From: Symsagittifera roscoffensis
Lineage: Eukaryota > Xenacoelomorpha > Acoela > Convolutidae
Assembly: GCF_963678635.1 (NCBI RefSeq)
Contig: NC_087063.1
Location: forward strand, 68,614,727 to 68,678,726
Direction of reading: 5' to 3'
DNA length: 64,000 nucleotides
The notes under the pieces were generated by a model. It was not told the origin of the DNA, made no database searches, and saw nothing but the letters and a program-made list of their open reading frames with translations. The position numbers were made by a program, and so were the translations under genes. Within the stretch, counting starts at the first letter, position 1. Each line of letters opens with the position of its first letter. This document shows positions 21,651-33,340 of this stretch, one piece after another.

Positions 21651-23977
21651 TGATGATCACTTGTTAGTACAACAAGTGGCCAATGACCTCTGGTTCAGAC
21701 AGATGGATTATGCGAGAAATGAACAGGGGAGGACGGTTAGAAGGAATATGACATCGGCAGAGGAGGAAATCATGGCGTTGGCCTTGAGGACGAAGCCACA
21801 TACCAATGCATGGTTGTGTTTATTGCCGAGAGAGTGTACTTTTGGAGAAGACGTGTTCGAGCAAGCAACGGCAGTAGTCACAGAGATACACGCTTATCTG
21901 AAAAACGTGTTCGACGAGAATAAGTTAGCCGGGGGCATGTTGTTACAATTGATGCAAGACGTGAACACGATGTCGTTGGATAAGTTACAAGCTGACATTT
22001 TGGCCACGAGGGCACAATATGAGAGATCAGACGCTATCTTGGGTGGAATGGTAGTGGGATGGACGCCATCCTTCCTGTCAACGTGTTACCCGAAGGCCTC
22101 CCGGAAACTGATCGCGAGCTTTGTCAAGGACATCCGGAAACTGTCCATCGGTCTGGTATTAGCACTGTACGTGACGTTTGGTCACGAGAACTTCGTGAAG
22201 GGACCTGCGAATCTCTTCACCCAACCGTTAGCGGAATGAGATTGGATGGACTCCTTACCCTGATCGCCATGACATATGGTCGGCTGGGCGATTTGTTCGT
22301 GCTATTACGCTACCCCGAACAACTGCAGGGTGCGAGTCGAGAATTCAACGCGCATTTGGAAACCGCCTCATACAGGAAGATGAAGGATTGGAGGATACTC
22401 TTGCTCCAATACCTCCTGCAGCAGAATAGGAGTAACACAGGAGAGGACAAGGTGGCGACGGGAGCGAGTGAATGCAAACAGTATTGTGGCATGCCCTTAC
22501 TGACAGATCTTGCTGTAATGATGCGGATCGATCCGCTGGCTCTGGTCCATGGACTGAGGGAATTCGTCACGGTGGTGTACGGACCCCTGATGTCATTTGC
22601 GTTCCCGGACGTGCGAGTGAAGGCATACAGGAATTCGGTGTTGTATGTCAACTTAGTCTCGGTTGTGGATTGTTCCGTGCTGAATTGGGTGGAACTGAAG
22701 GAGCTGAGAGGGTTGGCAAGTGACGACAGGCTATTCGGAAAGATAGCGGAGCCAGGATGGATGTTGATGGACTTCAACAACAACTTCAAGTGCCGAATGC
22801 GCAGCGAGAACCTTTCCCATGTCCAGTTTAATCCGAAGCTTTGGAATCTGCGACCAGTGGTGAAGGATTCAGGAGAGGCGATGCGGGTCCCACTTTGGCC
22901 GGAAGCATATGCACACGTCAAAGATAATTACCAAGCATGGCTTTCCGGTCCAGGCCGCTGCCGGACCAATGTCCCCGATATCCACCGATAAGGAGGATGT
23001 TGTTGGGGGTCACGTCTACTGTCCTTGCCCCTCGCATCGGAGCGGCTCGTGATGCGGAGGAGAAAATGCGGAAGTGGAGTGAAGGAATGGAACGTCGCGG
23101 CCATGCATACTTTCGATTTCACGTTTCCTGATGCATGGAGCCGGAAGAAGATCAAGGCACCACCTTCCAGGATGCCAGGAGTGTCCGTTGAAGTGTGGAA
23201 TGACGTGTACACACCAGCAGATGATTGGTCACGTTTGAAGTGGCCAGGAGAAATGAAAGTAATGCTATTGGAAGTGGCAAAGGAGTACAGAGGAGGCATG
23301 TACATGACGATAGACGAGCTGGCGCCATATGGCGACGATTCGGTAGAATTCCTGGTGAATGATGAGTTATTCTATCACGCAGGGGATCTGACAGTACCGG
23401 CGCGGCCGGAATTGGGCACGATATGCGGCAAGGCCCTTCGGGACCTGGGCCGAGAGCAGACACGAACGATGACGAACAGACTGATCAGGACGACGATCAC
23501 ATGGAGGAAAAGGGAGAGAATTCGAATGGATTGGACCTAGGAGTATTGGAGAGAGACTTGCTGGAATACCAGTTCAGTGAAGACGACGACGGGGAAGTCG
23601 ATGGAAATCTGTTGCTGATGACACCATCGTCTTTCATGTCCCCTACGAGGGAGGCGCCGGCCAGCTTATCCCCAGTGGATCCAATAGGCCTGGCAATGGC
23701 TTACCGGAGTGGGGACATACAGAAACTGCTCCATGAATCACCAAGAAGGAGAAGAAATGACGAGACGATGAGAGTATCTTCCCTGAGCACATTACCTGAA
23801 GAGGAGTGGGAGAGATGTCAGAGTGAACTTGAACGTACGGCAAAAGTGACGTGGAATCGAGTAACCTTCATGGAAAGGACATGGGACGTGATACGCAGAT
23901 ACGGGACGCAGTCCGTAATGAAGGTGGGGTTAAACCAGCGAGGTTCTAGAGAAACTAATGAGCTCCGTAGAGTCTGA
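21583..23977 (+). pseudogene. ORF3 helical and acidic C-terminal part, element A unit 1
   Basis: Homologous to B 45100-47586. An open piece (21583-22239) ends in a hydrophobic helix (IGLVLALYVTFGHENF). The next (22059-22991) carries LLTLIAMTYGRLGDLFVLLRY, LLLQYLLQQNR, CGMPLLTDLAVMMR and VVYGPLMSFAFPDVRVKAYR, all with counterparts in B. The last (23423-23977) is acidic (DDDHMEEK, EDDDGEVDGN) and ends in an EEEWERCQSELERT helix. No signal peptide or clear transmembrane topology, so I do not call it an envelope protein. Function unknown. Frames break near 22200, 22990 and 23500. Confidence 0.6.
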
Positions 23978-25460
23978 TGTTCTAACCGAGTCAGTCACAG
24001 AGGACAGTGCCGATGATCAGCAGATCACGAGAAAATTATCTGTCAGGCGAGCCAGGAAAGGGCTGAAGCGGTTGAAAGGGAAGACAGGAAGCAAGATCAT
24101 GAATCCAAAAGTGGTGAAATCGAAAGCCAGTGCAGTGGTGGCCTCGTTGACAAGAGCAGCTCGGCAAGTGAGAGTGGACAAAGAGATGGTGCGACGCTGG
24201 ACGGGTGAGAAAAAGAGAACCTGATACCCCCGATGCCATTGGCAGGTTTGACCACAACGGCAACGAGATCAAAGAAAAGTGCACGGACTTTGGCGGATAC
24301 TAAGATAGAAATGGAAGTCATCAGTCAGTGTGGATCTGGAGGAATTTATGATTACAAGCCCTCGCGAACCAACATGGCCCGGATGAAGGTGGAGGGACAA
24401 CTCGACGTGGTCGAGTATAGTCGGATCACAGTGCCAGACTCATTCCACATGGGAGATCCAGCAGGGGGTTATGTAGAGATGCTTAAGTCAAGGAATTCCC
24501 CGAGAGGGCACCAGGGATGCATACTTTGACTATGAGCAAATTGTGGTACCTGATTTCTGGGTGGAGCGAGTTAAGGAAACAGGCATGTTGATGATGGAAC
24601 ACCCCAAGCTGGGAATCATTTTGGAGGAACGAGTGGTCGAATTTTCGGTTCCCGAGCTAAAGGGGCAAGTGAGCTTTGAATGTGGTTTTTGGGACGGTCC
24701 CTTGAAGACAAGCTTAGTTACCATGTGGGAGCTCATGAAGCCTTCTTGGTGTCCACATCCAAACGCAGGTTTAACCTGGGACATGACAGCCGATGTCACA
24801 TTGGACTTGGATGATGACGCGAGTCTACACTATTTGGCCACGATACACCATCTGCTGGCCCTGAAGATAACGATACAAAAGAGCAACCTATCCACAGAAA
24901 CTTTCGAGGGAAATCCCTCCGGTGATTGGTTGAGACAGGGCACCTGTCTAGCCCACAGTAGTGGAATGGACGGACACGTGTGCGACTCAGGGCCGTGCCT
25001 GAATACGCCAAGTGAGCAGCATTGCCAGCTGGCTCAATTGTATGGGAGATTGAGCATGTCGGACAAGAGTGGAATGGAGTTGATTGCGGACTGTTATGGA
25101 GTAATGGAAGTGAACTTGATCACTGCCTTGGGATTTTGCAGCATGACGAGCTCTATAGAATCACTGGATTGCCTAGAGCGTGCCCATGGAAGTGTTCCCT
25201 GGAGCGCTGCAGACTGAGCAAAAAATTGGAGGTTGGCGAGAGGCTCTGGAGAACGAGATGAAATTGAAGGACAGTGAGGCCTACTGGTTCGAGATATCTG
25301 GTGGGTTCGAGCTCTGCACCATGTTGCAATAGTAGGTACCCTACGCACATGGTGGTGATGGACGCTAGGACGAAGCAGGTGTTGGTCGACCAACTCTTCT
25401 CTATGCCAAAGTGTGTGAGGCTGGCCAGGATGTCTGACAGGTCATTTGATTTGCTGATGG
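23958..25460 (+). pseudogene. ORF4, element A unit 1 (truncated at tandem junction)
   Basis: The ATG at 23958 overlaps the ORF3 end by 20 bp. A basic N-terminus (RRARKGLKRLKGK) and a Lys/Arg-rich helix are followed by a frameshift at 24224, a deletion at about 24510 relative to unit 2, then PSWCPHPNAGL, CLAHSSGMDGHVCDSGPC (24946-25002) and NLITALGFCSMTSSIESLDCL. The coding sequence is cut at 25460 and fused to pol-tail sequence. Function unknown; likely nucleic-acid or structural partner given its basic and Cys/His content, but that is a guess. Confidence 0.6.
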
Positions 25461-26160
25461 ATATTTTTGTCCGGCGATTGGGGCAAGGACTAACCCACAC
25501 CGAAAACTTGATCATTAAAAAATTAAAATCGGCAAGGGAAACCGGAGAGCTGGAAACGGAAGGCGAGAACGCTAAAAAACCACTTATCATTAAAAAAATA
25601 AAATCGGCAAGGGAAACCGGAGAGCTGGAAACGGAAGTCGAGAACGCTAAAAAACCACTTTTTGGACGAATTTTTGCATCTTATTTTGACTTACCGAAAC
25701 ATTATTCAAACAATATCGTCATAGGGGACAGCGATTTCATACTCACAGAACGTACATGCGCTATAGCGATAACCGCGGATGTAAGCTTCAAAACAGCACT
25801 AGCGGCTGACTTTCAATGAGAATATAAGAATATCGAGTTTTTATGGAAACAGAGGCCTGGTGTGGGAGGGATGATAGCGCTGCCCCCTGTTGCATCACAG
25901 ATACCAGGAAATTATTTGTGTTTCCTGGTTACTAAGGCCACTGATAAGCAACACGTAAATCCAGAGAGCTTGGTATTGGCCATGACTCGACTTAGGGATT
26001 TTCTGGTTGAGGGAGGAGTGACCTCTCTCTCTCGTTACCAGTCTATGATCCCAATAGGGGAAAACTACATCCGAGAGAGTTATATGCCCTTGTAAACGTG
26101 ATATTTTCGGAAACTGACATAGAGGTTTACTTACATAAAAATTACTATCTGAGCGTATGC
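25461..26160 (+). pseudogene. Pol tail and macro-like domain, element A copy 2
   Basis: Second copy of 18239-18925. The frame from 25274 runs across the unit junction, making a chimera of ORF4 (LARMSDRSFDLLMD) with pol tail (IFVRRLGQGLTHTENL) and the first part of the macro-like domain, stopping at a TGA at 25817-25819 (AADFQ*EYKN). The rest continues in frame at 25820 on: KNIEFLWKQ, VGGMIALPP, NYLCFLVTKATD. A 2-bp insertion near 26030 then shifts the frame. Confidence 0.65.
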
Positions 26161-26624
26161 TAGGAGTTACGTTTGGCGATAAGTGGTTTCTATTAAGTTT
26201 ATTTTATAGGCATTAGGATTAAGTTTTAGGCTAGCTACTAGGGATTATGTTTTTATGTAATAGTGTGAATATGTGATGCTTATGTGTTATGTTATAGTTA
26301 GGTTATGATTTATGTGATGTTTGTATCATAAGAGACCTGGAACACTCCAGGTAGCGAAGGTGACAGCGCTCATTTGTGTTACCGTTACCTTGATAAGGTT
26401 GCAGGTGGACGATCCACCTTGGTGCTAGTTTTTAAATCAAGAAGAAAAGGGAATTTCAATTGATCGCTTTTGAAAGATGTGAATGATCTTTTATCCTGGA
26501 AATGGGACGGCATGAAATGATGTTTTTAAGTCGTGAATTGCTTTTTAGATCTTGATTGATCCAATTTTGCTAATGAAATTAACAAATCTAAAGGACACGA
26601 CGACAAAAGGTACACGATAGAAAG
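26161..26624 (+). other. Intergenic region between pol and ORF3, element A unit 2
   Basis: Copy of 18926-19378 with scattered substitutions. It is followed by ATT at 26625 where unit 1 has the ORF3 start ATG, so this copy has lost the start codon. Nothing else coding is seen. Confidence 0.5.
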
Positions 26625-28200
26625 ATTGGTGACACCAATGATTGGATGGAATTTCTCTCAGCGAGTCTAGGAGCGACTCTAGACGAGATATATCAGCAGC
26701 TGATTGACTGTGACTTTGCACAAGAAGATCCGGGACTGGCGATGTTTGTGGTCGCGCTCCTCAACGCGTTAGGACGAGAGGGTCAAGGGAATTGCCCCAC
26801 GGAAGTAGTGTTGATGCTGGCCTTCGGTGAGTCTGGAAGCGCCGAGAGAGGTCGAAACCGACTGATGAGATGGCGGCGAGGAGAAATGTCTGGCCACGAC
26901 TTGGCTCGTGAGCCGGGACTAGGCGAGCAGAGGGATCACCGGCTAGGTGAGGTGCCCCTACCTGTTCAACCTGTGCAGCCGCTCATCGGAGCGAAAAGAG
27001 TTTGTGATGGGCCGGGCCTGTCACACTGAGTAGATTCTCCAACAGCTGCTCCTCCGCTGAAGAGAGTTAGGATGAACGAGATAGAGATCCAGACCTCGGA
27101 GACGATTGAGACGTTAGAGAAGAAGGATAAGGATCAAAGCGAGCTGTGTGCCAAGCTGGAGGAGTACAGGGCAATAGCTCCAGAAAAAGACCAATGGAAA
27201 AAGAAGTTCGAAGATCTGCAAATGGCCTTCAAGGAGCTAAAACACCTGAAGAAGATATATATGGCAAGGGTGAGCCAAGTGTCACCGGAGGTTCTGGTGG
27301 CGATGAACTCCTCGGAGGGATCCAGGGCACACGTCCCAGGACGAAGGCACAGGAGCTGTGCGCACCGAGAGAGCCCGAGGCTCCTCAGCGGACATCACAG
27401 TCTGCTCCGAACCAGAGAAATACGATACCGGATCCGCCAGACACCTATCTTGCTCCGCAGTTTCAAGAGTCATTCAATCAGGTGGCCACAGCAGCGATGA
27501 ATGAGATCAACAGGACCACTGGCCGGACGCTGGGTAGGGTCGTCCCTTCCCAACGCCTTGATCATTCCTCAAGTTGCTCGGAGCGAATACCTCGAGCCAT
27601 AGTACCAACGGGGACTACACATGGCGGAACGACACAGAAATCTTGCGTAGCTGACATCAGGAAGAATCTAACGGTACGCAACCAGTTCGTGCAAGTAGCC
27701 ACGGAGCATCCTCGAGCTTGTTGTTTGAATGGCATGGGCTGGAACCCCGCCATAAGCAACCAGGCATTTCCCCCAGGGAGTCGTCATTTGGTTGTAGGAG
27801 ATAGTTTAGTGAGGAATCTGAACGAAATCTTTGTCAATGGTCAGACTACTGTGCTATCTTTTGGAGGAGCTTCCGTGGCTCAGGTCATCAAGATGATGGA
27901 GTTCCAGGGCGAGGATCACCTAGAAACGTTAGTGATAATGCTCTGGACCAATGACGTTCCAGGGCTCCCATTGATCCAGGCTCGGATGTGAGAGAATGGT
28001 TGTGGACTGCTCCTCCCCCTAGAAGACAACCGTTGGAGAGCCGACTTGGGAGATCGGTTGATCGGAATCAGACTAGCTCCCAAACCGTGTCTAGGACGAG
28101 TAACCCGCCCACCACGACAACTCCTGCTTCTACAGCAAACCCATCGACGAGCACCACGCCGGCGTAAGGATTTGAGCCAATCAGCGTGCTGCTTTGGAAC
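26625..28200 (+). pseudogene. ORF3 N-terminal part with SGNH hydrolase core, element A unit 2
   Basis: Same N-terminus and coiled coil as unit 1, without unit 1's early stop (Trp codon kept) but lacking the ATG. The open piece 27146-27991 contains SGNH block I (RHLVVGDSLVRNL), block II (LSFGGASVAQVI) and a block III variant (MLWTNDVPG, where B has MIGTNDVSR). Block V with the catalytic His is lost at a junction near 28050. SGNH/GDSL hydrolases cleave esters, often lipids; CR1-type LINE ORF1 proteins carry a related esterase. Confidence 0.65.
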
Positions 28201-30029
28201 CGGCCAGACCCCAGCAGTTGGGGGCAATATAAAACGGAAATGTCAACGAAATTGAACATGAGCACATTGACGTGTCGAGTGGATGCAAGAAGGATGATGG
28301 GTGGAGATGGTCCCACAGTACTTCATCTCCGCGACTACGCTCAGGTTCGTGGACCTCGATAGATTGCCTCGATGGATTGTCATGACCGAGGTGGAGGCAT
28401 CAGTGCAGCGAAACTTCACCAAGAATGCGGTGAGATCACCCTCGTGTTATCACCGGGGTACGCCGCATTGCCTGAACCCCTAAGCTTTGGGCCCTTGAAT
28501 ACCCGATCTCTTACGAACGCCCGTCGGAGAGCCAGAGAATTGACACCACCTTCTCAGAAGGTCAAGTTTCTGGCAGAGAATAAGCCCAACAACAAGCACC
28601 ACAAGCTGTATAGGCAGTTCTCCAAACCATCCGGCCAGGCACCTGGTAAGTACTCGAGAGATTATCCCCGAGCAACCTCGGTGGAGGGGGATAACAGGAG
28701 ATACGTGGGACTGAAGTTACCAGTGGGTAACAGCCTGTTTGCTGCCTATGATCCTTCGGATATAAAGGCTGCCAAATATTTGATAGTAGCCAGTTCGGAC
28801 TATCTCTACACGCACCGTTCTCTCTTTTGGCCGGATGAGATTTTCCTATCAGCGCCTAATTTAGACCGGGGGCAATCAGCAGGCATGACGATAAGCGTGC
28901 GGAGGGCGATCAGCATGGACCCGCAGGTGATAGTAATTGCCGGCTCGAATGAGTAATTGCAGAGTAGAGGGTTGTTGTCCCGTCTGACGGATGGATCAAT
29001 CCCGAGCAATGAAATCATAGGAGAGGCTGTAATGACGTTGCTCTCAGCCATGACCGAGGTGGAGGCATCAGTGCAGCGAAACTTCACCAAGAATGTGGTG
29101 AGATCATCCTCGTCTTATCACCGGGGTAGGCCGCATTGCCTGAAACCCTACAGTTTGTGTACACGATGGTCAAAACTCTGCGGGAGGGATGATTCAGCGT
29201 GATAATACCTGCGCCGAACAGGATGGTGGAACCTAACAACTACTACCCACCCCGTTCTGAGCTCCCTGCCATCTGGTCTGACATTTCCAATGCCATCCAG
29301 GGATTCAAGGATTGCAGTACAACTCGGTTGGTGCTGGATGAAGTCCTGGGGTTGGAGCTGTCCAACTTCGCCAGGTTACTGAAGTTAAGTCCAGGGCTAG
29401 ATGATGATCACTTGTTAGTACAAAAAGTGGCCAATGACCTCTGGTTCAGACAGATGGATTATGCGAGAAATGAACAGGGGAGGACGGTTAGAAGGAATAT
29501 GACATTGGCAGAGGAGGACATCATGGCGTTGGCCTTGAGGACGAAGCCACATACCAATGTATGGTTGTGTTTATCGCCGGGAGAGTGTACTTTGGGAGAG
29601 GACGCGTTCGAGCATGCAACGGCAGTAGTCACAGAGATACACGCTTATCTGAAAAACGTGTTCGACGAGAATAAGTTAGCCGGGGGCATGTTGTTACAAT
29701 TGATGCAAGACGTGAACACGATGTCGTTGGATAAGTTCCAAGCTGACATTTTGGCCACGAGGGCACAATATGAGAGATCAGACGCTATCTTGGGTGGAAT
29801 GGGAGTGGGATGGACGCCATCCTTCAAGTCTTCCCTGAGCACATTACCTGAAGAGGAGTGGGAGAGATGTCAGAGTGAACTTGAACGTACGGCAAGAGTG
29901 ACGTGGAATCGAGTAACCTTCATGGAAAGGACATGGGACGTGATACGCAGATACGGGACGCAGTCCGTAATGAAGGTGGGGTTAAACCAGCGAGGTTCTA
30001 GAGAAACTAATGAGCTCCGTAGAGTCTGA
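28201..30029 (+). pseudogene. ORF3 C-terminal part, element A unit 2
   Basis: Second SGNH-like domain at 28372-28956 (YLIVASSDYLYTHRSLFWPD, VIVIAGSNE then a stop), repeated 97-bp segments at 28380 and 29050, then an open frame 29199-30029 including LVLDEVLGLELSNFARLLKL. At about 29828 the sequence jumps to the acidic/helical end (STLPEEEWERCQSELERTARVT), removing the hydrophobic section found in unit 1. Confidence 0.6.
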
Positions 30030-32950
30030 TGTTCTAACCGAGTCAGTCACAGAGGACAGTGCCGATGATCAGCAGATCACGAAAAAATTACCTGTCAGGC
30101 GAGCCAGGAAAGGGCTGAAGCGGTTGAAAGGGAAGACAGGAAGCAAGACCATGAATCCAAAAGTGGTGAAATCGAAAGCCAGTGCAGTGGTGGCCTCGTT
30201 GGCAAGAGCAGCTCGGCAAGTGAGAGTGGACAAAGAGATGGTGCGACGCTGGACGGTTGAGAAAAAGAGAACCTGATACCCCCGATGCTATTGGCAGGTT
30301 TGACCACAACGGCAACGAGATCAAAGAAAAGTGCAAGGACTTTGGCGGATACTAAGATAGAAATGGAAGTCATCAGTCAGTGTAGATCTGGAGGAATTTA
30401 TGATTACAAGCCCTCGCGAACCAACATGGCCCGGATGAAGCTGGAGGGACAACTCGACGTGGTCGAGTATAGTCGGATCACAGTGCCAGACTCATTCCAC
30501 ATGGGAGATCCAGCAGGGGGTTATGTAGAGATGCTTAAGTCAAGGAATTCCCCGAGAGGGCACCGTCTGATCTGAAGGAGCTGACGGAGAACTCTAACTT
30601 GAGTCGGAAAGAATACGGCCTGGTGATGTTCTCGGAGGCAAATGAAATCGGGCTGGAAAAACTGCTAGAAATCTCTTGGAGGGTGGCCCTCCAAAGATAT
30701 TTCGACGAAGAGACAATGCATGCACCTGCGACGGTGGCAGCATACCTGGCCTATCCTTGTGCAAAATCTGACTTGCAGGTGCGACTAGCCTGGTGTTTGA
30801 TGGGACTCAAGAAAGCGCAATTTGAAGCCAGCAACGACTCGAAATCAAAGGAACAGGAACTGGAATTGATGGAAGCCCTGCGATTGTTGATTTCTAGAGA
30901 CAATTCGGCGATAGCCTGGGCTAAGCGCAAAGATGCCCTTTGCTTTGTGAGGTTCGTGGTGGATTGTATCCCCACTCCTGTGTTGGAAGAATGCATAAAG
31001 ACCATTCGGCAAGGGGGAGTTGATCGTGAAGGAAACTTTCTGAGAGCACTCCTAGAGCTATATCAGGACATGCCGCTGGCCATACCAAATAAGGAGTCGA
31101 ACGACATGGAAAGCTATCGCAGGTTGGAAGACGTGAGAAGATATTCCAACGAAGAGTTGAAGGTGCGCCGGAGTTAATTGAAGCAGTCAGGGGACAGAAG
31201 GACTATGCATTACTGGGGAAGTTGAAGTCATTCCAATATGTGTCTGTCATACCAGGGATGGCGTATAACCCGATAGTGAATGAGGATGCCAGGGAAGCAT
31301 ACTTTGACTATGAGCAAATTGTGGTACCTGATTTCTTGGTTGAGCGAGATAAGGAAACAAGCATGTTGATGATGGAACACCCCAAGCTGGGAATCATTTT
31401 GAAGGAACGAAAGGTCAAATTTTCGGTTCCCGAGCTAAAAGGGCAAGTGAGCTTTGATAACGGTTTTCGGGACGGTCCCTTGAAGAAAAGCTTAGTAACC
31501 ATGTGGGAGCTCATGAAGCCTTCTTGGTGTCCACATCCAAACGCAGGTTTAATCTGGGACATGACAGCCGATGTCACATTGTACTTGGATGATGACGCGA
31601 GTCTACACTATTTGGCCACAATACACCATTTGGCCGTGCCTGAATACGCCGAGTGAGCAGCTTTGCCAGCTGGCTCAATTGTATGGGAGATTGAGCATGT
31701 CGGACAAGAGTGGAATGGAGTTGATTGCGGACTGTTATGGAATAATGGAAGTGAACTTGATCACTGCCTTGGGATTTTGCAGCATGACGAGCTCTATAGA
31801 ATCACTGGATTGCCTAAAGCGTGCCCATGGGCTAGTGACGTCCCTTAGTGTGGAAGTGTTCCCTGGAGCGCTGCAGACTGAGCAAAAAATTGGAGGTTGG
31901 CGAGAGGCAGTGAGGCCTACTGGTTCGAGATATCTGGTGGGTTCGAGCTCTGCACCATATTGCAATAGTAGGTACCCTACGCACATGGTGGTGATGGACG
32001 CTAGGACACAGCAGGTGTTGGTCGACCAACTCTTCTCTGTGCCAAAGTGTGTGACGTTGGCCAGGATGTCTGACAGGTCATATGATTTGCTGACGAAGAT
32101 CATTCTGGCTGTCGCGAAGAGATCTGAAGGCGAGCTGCATGACGTAGTGAGTGAAGAATTCATGAGGCTGAGTGAGGGTAATGTGAGTGAATTCCAGAAG
32201 AAAAAGGCGAGCGGAGTGTTACCCACTGAATTCCCCACCATGGATGAGAAGGACGATATACACAGGATTATGATGGAAGTAGAACCGTTGCTGGGAGCTT
32301 CAGGGTATGGGACCCAAAGGAACACATTGATGACCCATAGGGAAGTATCCTTGTCACTGCCTGGCGCAGACGTTATGGTACCCCAAACGCGGGAATCTGG
32401 TGTTAGTGTGGGACGTGGAGGAGTTGTACTCCACGGGATTGCCCGAGCAAAATCAACAAGTGTCAATCGTTATGGTTAGTGCCATGCTGGCGATGAGATG
32501 GTTAGAAGCTAACGCGGGCACGAGTGAGCAGGAGACGGCCGTGCCGACACCTGAGCAACTAAGCAACGTGAAAGTGAACCACGACTTAAATATTTTCAGA
32601 ACCACCTGCAAGGCTCTGAGGATAGCCAAAGCCATTGAGAGAATATGGTCAAGGCAAATGTTGATGCCTTGGTTCCGTGCAGCGATGACATCATGGATGT
32701 ATGAACGCGCGAAGCTGAAAAGAGAGAGGTCTTACGAGCTGACCTAGAACGGAATGTGAGCCTGTGTCTGCACAACAGCTTTTGCAGGAACCGGGAGCAA
32801 AAGGTGAGTGTGGACTTGCTACCTTGTTGCAAACCGAGGATGTTAGAACAGGAGAGTCGGAGGACGGTCCGCAACTCCGTGGAAATGCTGGAGAAGGTTC
32901 TAGAAGACAGTGAGAACGAAGCGCAAGAACAAAAAGCAATGGAGGGATGA
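30010..32950 (+). pseudogene. ORF4, element A unit 2
   Basis: More complete than unit 1. Starts MSSVESDVLTES, overlapping ORF3's end by 20 bp. Pieces: basic N-terminus (30010-30276), 30599-31177 (helical; ISRDNSAIAWAKRKDALCFVR, matching B's ARDNSGLSLARRRDATCF), 31222-31656 (PSWCPHPNAGLIWDMTADV), 31571-32479, and 32400-32950 ending MSLCLHNSFCRNRE and acidic EDSENEAQEQK. The CX9HXCX4C motif region is deleted in this unit. At least five frame changes. Function unknown. Confidence 0.65.
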
Positions 32951-33340
32951 AGACAAGACGAGAGAGAAAATTGAAAAGTGAAGAGCGTAGGAGAAAAACT
33001 TGATTGACTTTTTGTGCTAAAACTTATACCAATCAACCAAGTTTGATTATTGAAACTGTTAAACTTTTTGATTTGATTTAGTTTGGTCAGACCAGGCTTT
33101 GAAAACTGGCAAATTGTTGCAATTGTTGAATGACAATGAAAAACTTAGTTGTGCTATTTAAATATATGGAGAACATAGGTGAGTATATTTACATATTTAA
33201 ATACGACTGAAGTTTTTAACCTGTGTAAGACACGTGTTCACTGTGTGGCGATCTGCTAGGTTTTGATACAATCGCTCGAAGAGAGTGAACACCTCATTAC
33301 CTTTCCTAGCCACCGAGTTTCTTAGTTTTAATTTTGAAGA
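32951..33340 (+). other. Element A 3' region before the element B insertion
   Basis: AT-rich non-coding sequence after the ORF4 stop. It does not resemble the 3' UTR of B and D. It ends in TTTTGAAGA directly at B's LTR, and resumes at 52254 with AAGACGACAG. No LTR of A seen. Confidence 0.55.
33337..33340 (+). repeat. Putative target-site duplication AAGA (left of element B)
   Basis: AAGA precedes B's 5' LTR, and AAGA (52254-52257) follows its 3' LTR if the final A of the LTR is counted in the duplication. Four bases is within the Ty3/Gypsy range, but a 4-base match is weak. Confidence 0.45.

Larger units (their letters stand above)
18239..25460 (+). repeat. Tandem unit 1 of element A (macro-ORF3-ORF4)
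   Basis: About 7.2 kb from the pol tail to within ORF4; the next unit begins again at 25461 with the same pol-tail sequence. ATGG is present at both ends (18235-18238 and 25457-25460), a microhomology at the junction. Unit 1 lacks about 430 bp of the SGNH core and about 735 bp of ORF4 that unit 2 retains. Confidence 0.75.
25461..32090 (+). repeat. Tandem unit 2 of element A
   Basis: Second copy of unit 1, with independent indels: it keeps the SGNH core (about 27615-28050) and the ORF4 middle (about 30565-31285), but has lost about 1.7 kb of ORF3's helical part (junction near 29828) and about 125 bp of ORF4 near 31632. The duplicated part ends near 32090, beyond which ORF4 continues as single copy. 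Confidence 0.75.
5737..33340 (+). mobile_element. Element A: giant Ty3/Gypsy-like retrotransposon, decayed, interrupted by B
   Basis: Order: LTR, primer-binding site, leader (6447 to about 9520), gag-pol (10215-18925), then two copies of a unit carrying the macro-like domain, ORF3 and ORF4, ending near 32950. Flank continues to 33340, where element B is inserted, and resumes at 52254. No 3' LTR for A is seen. All genes have several frameshifts and stops, so A is the oldest and most rearranged copy. The gene order is the same as in B, which supports a common ancestral plan. Confidence 0.75.
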
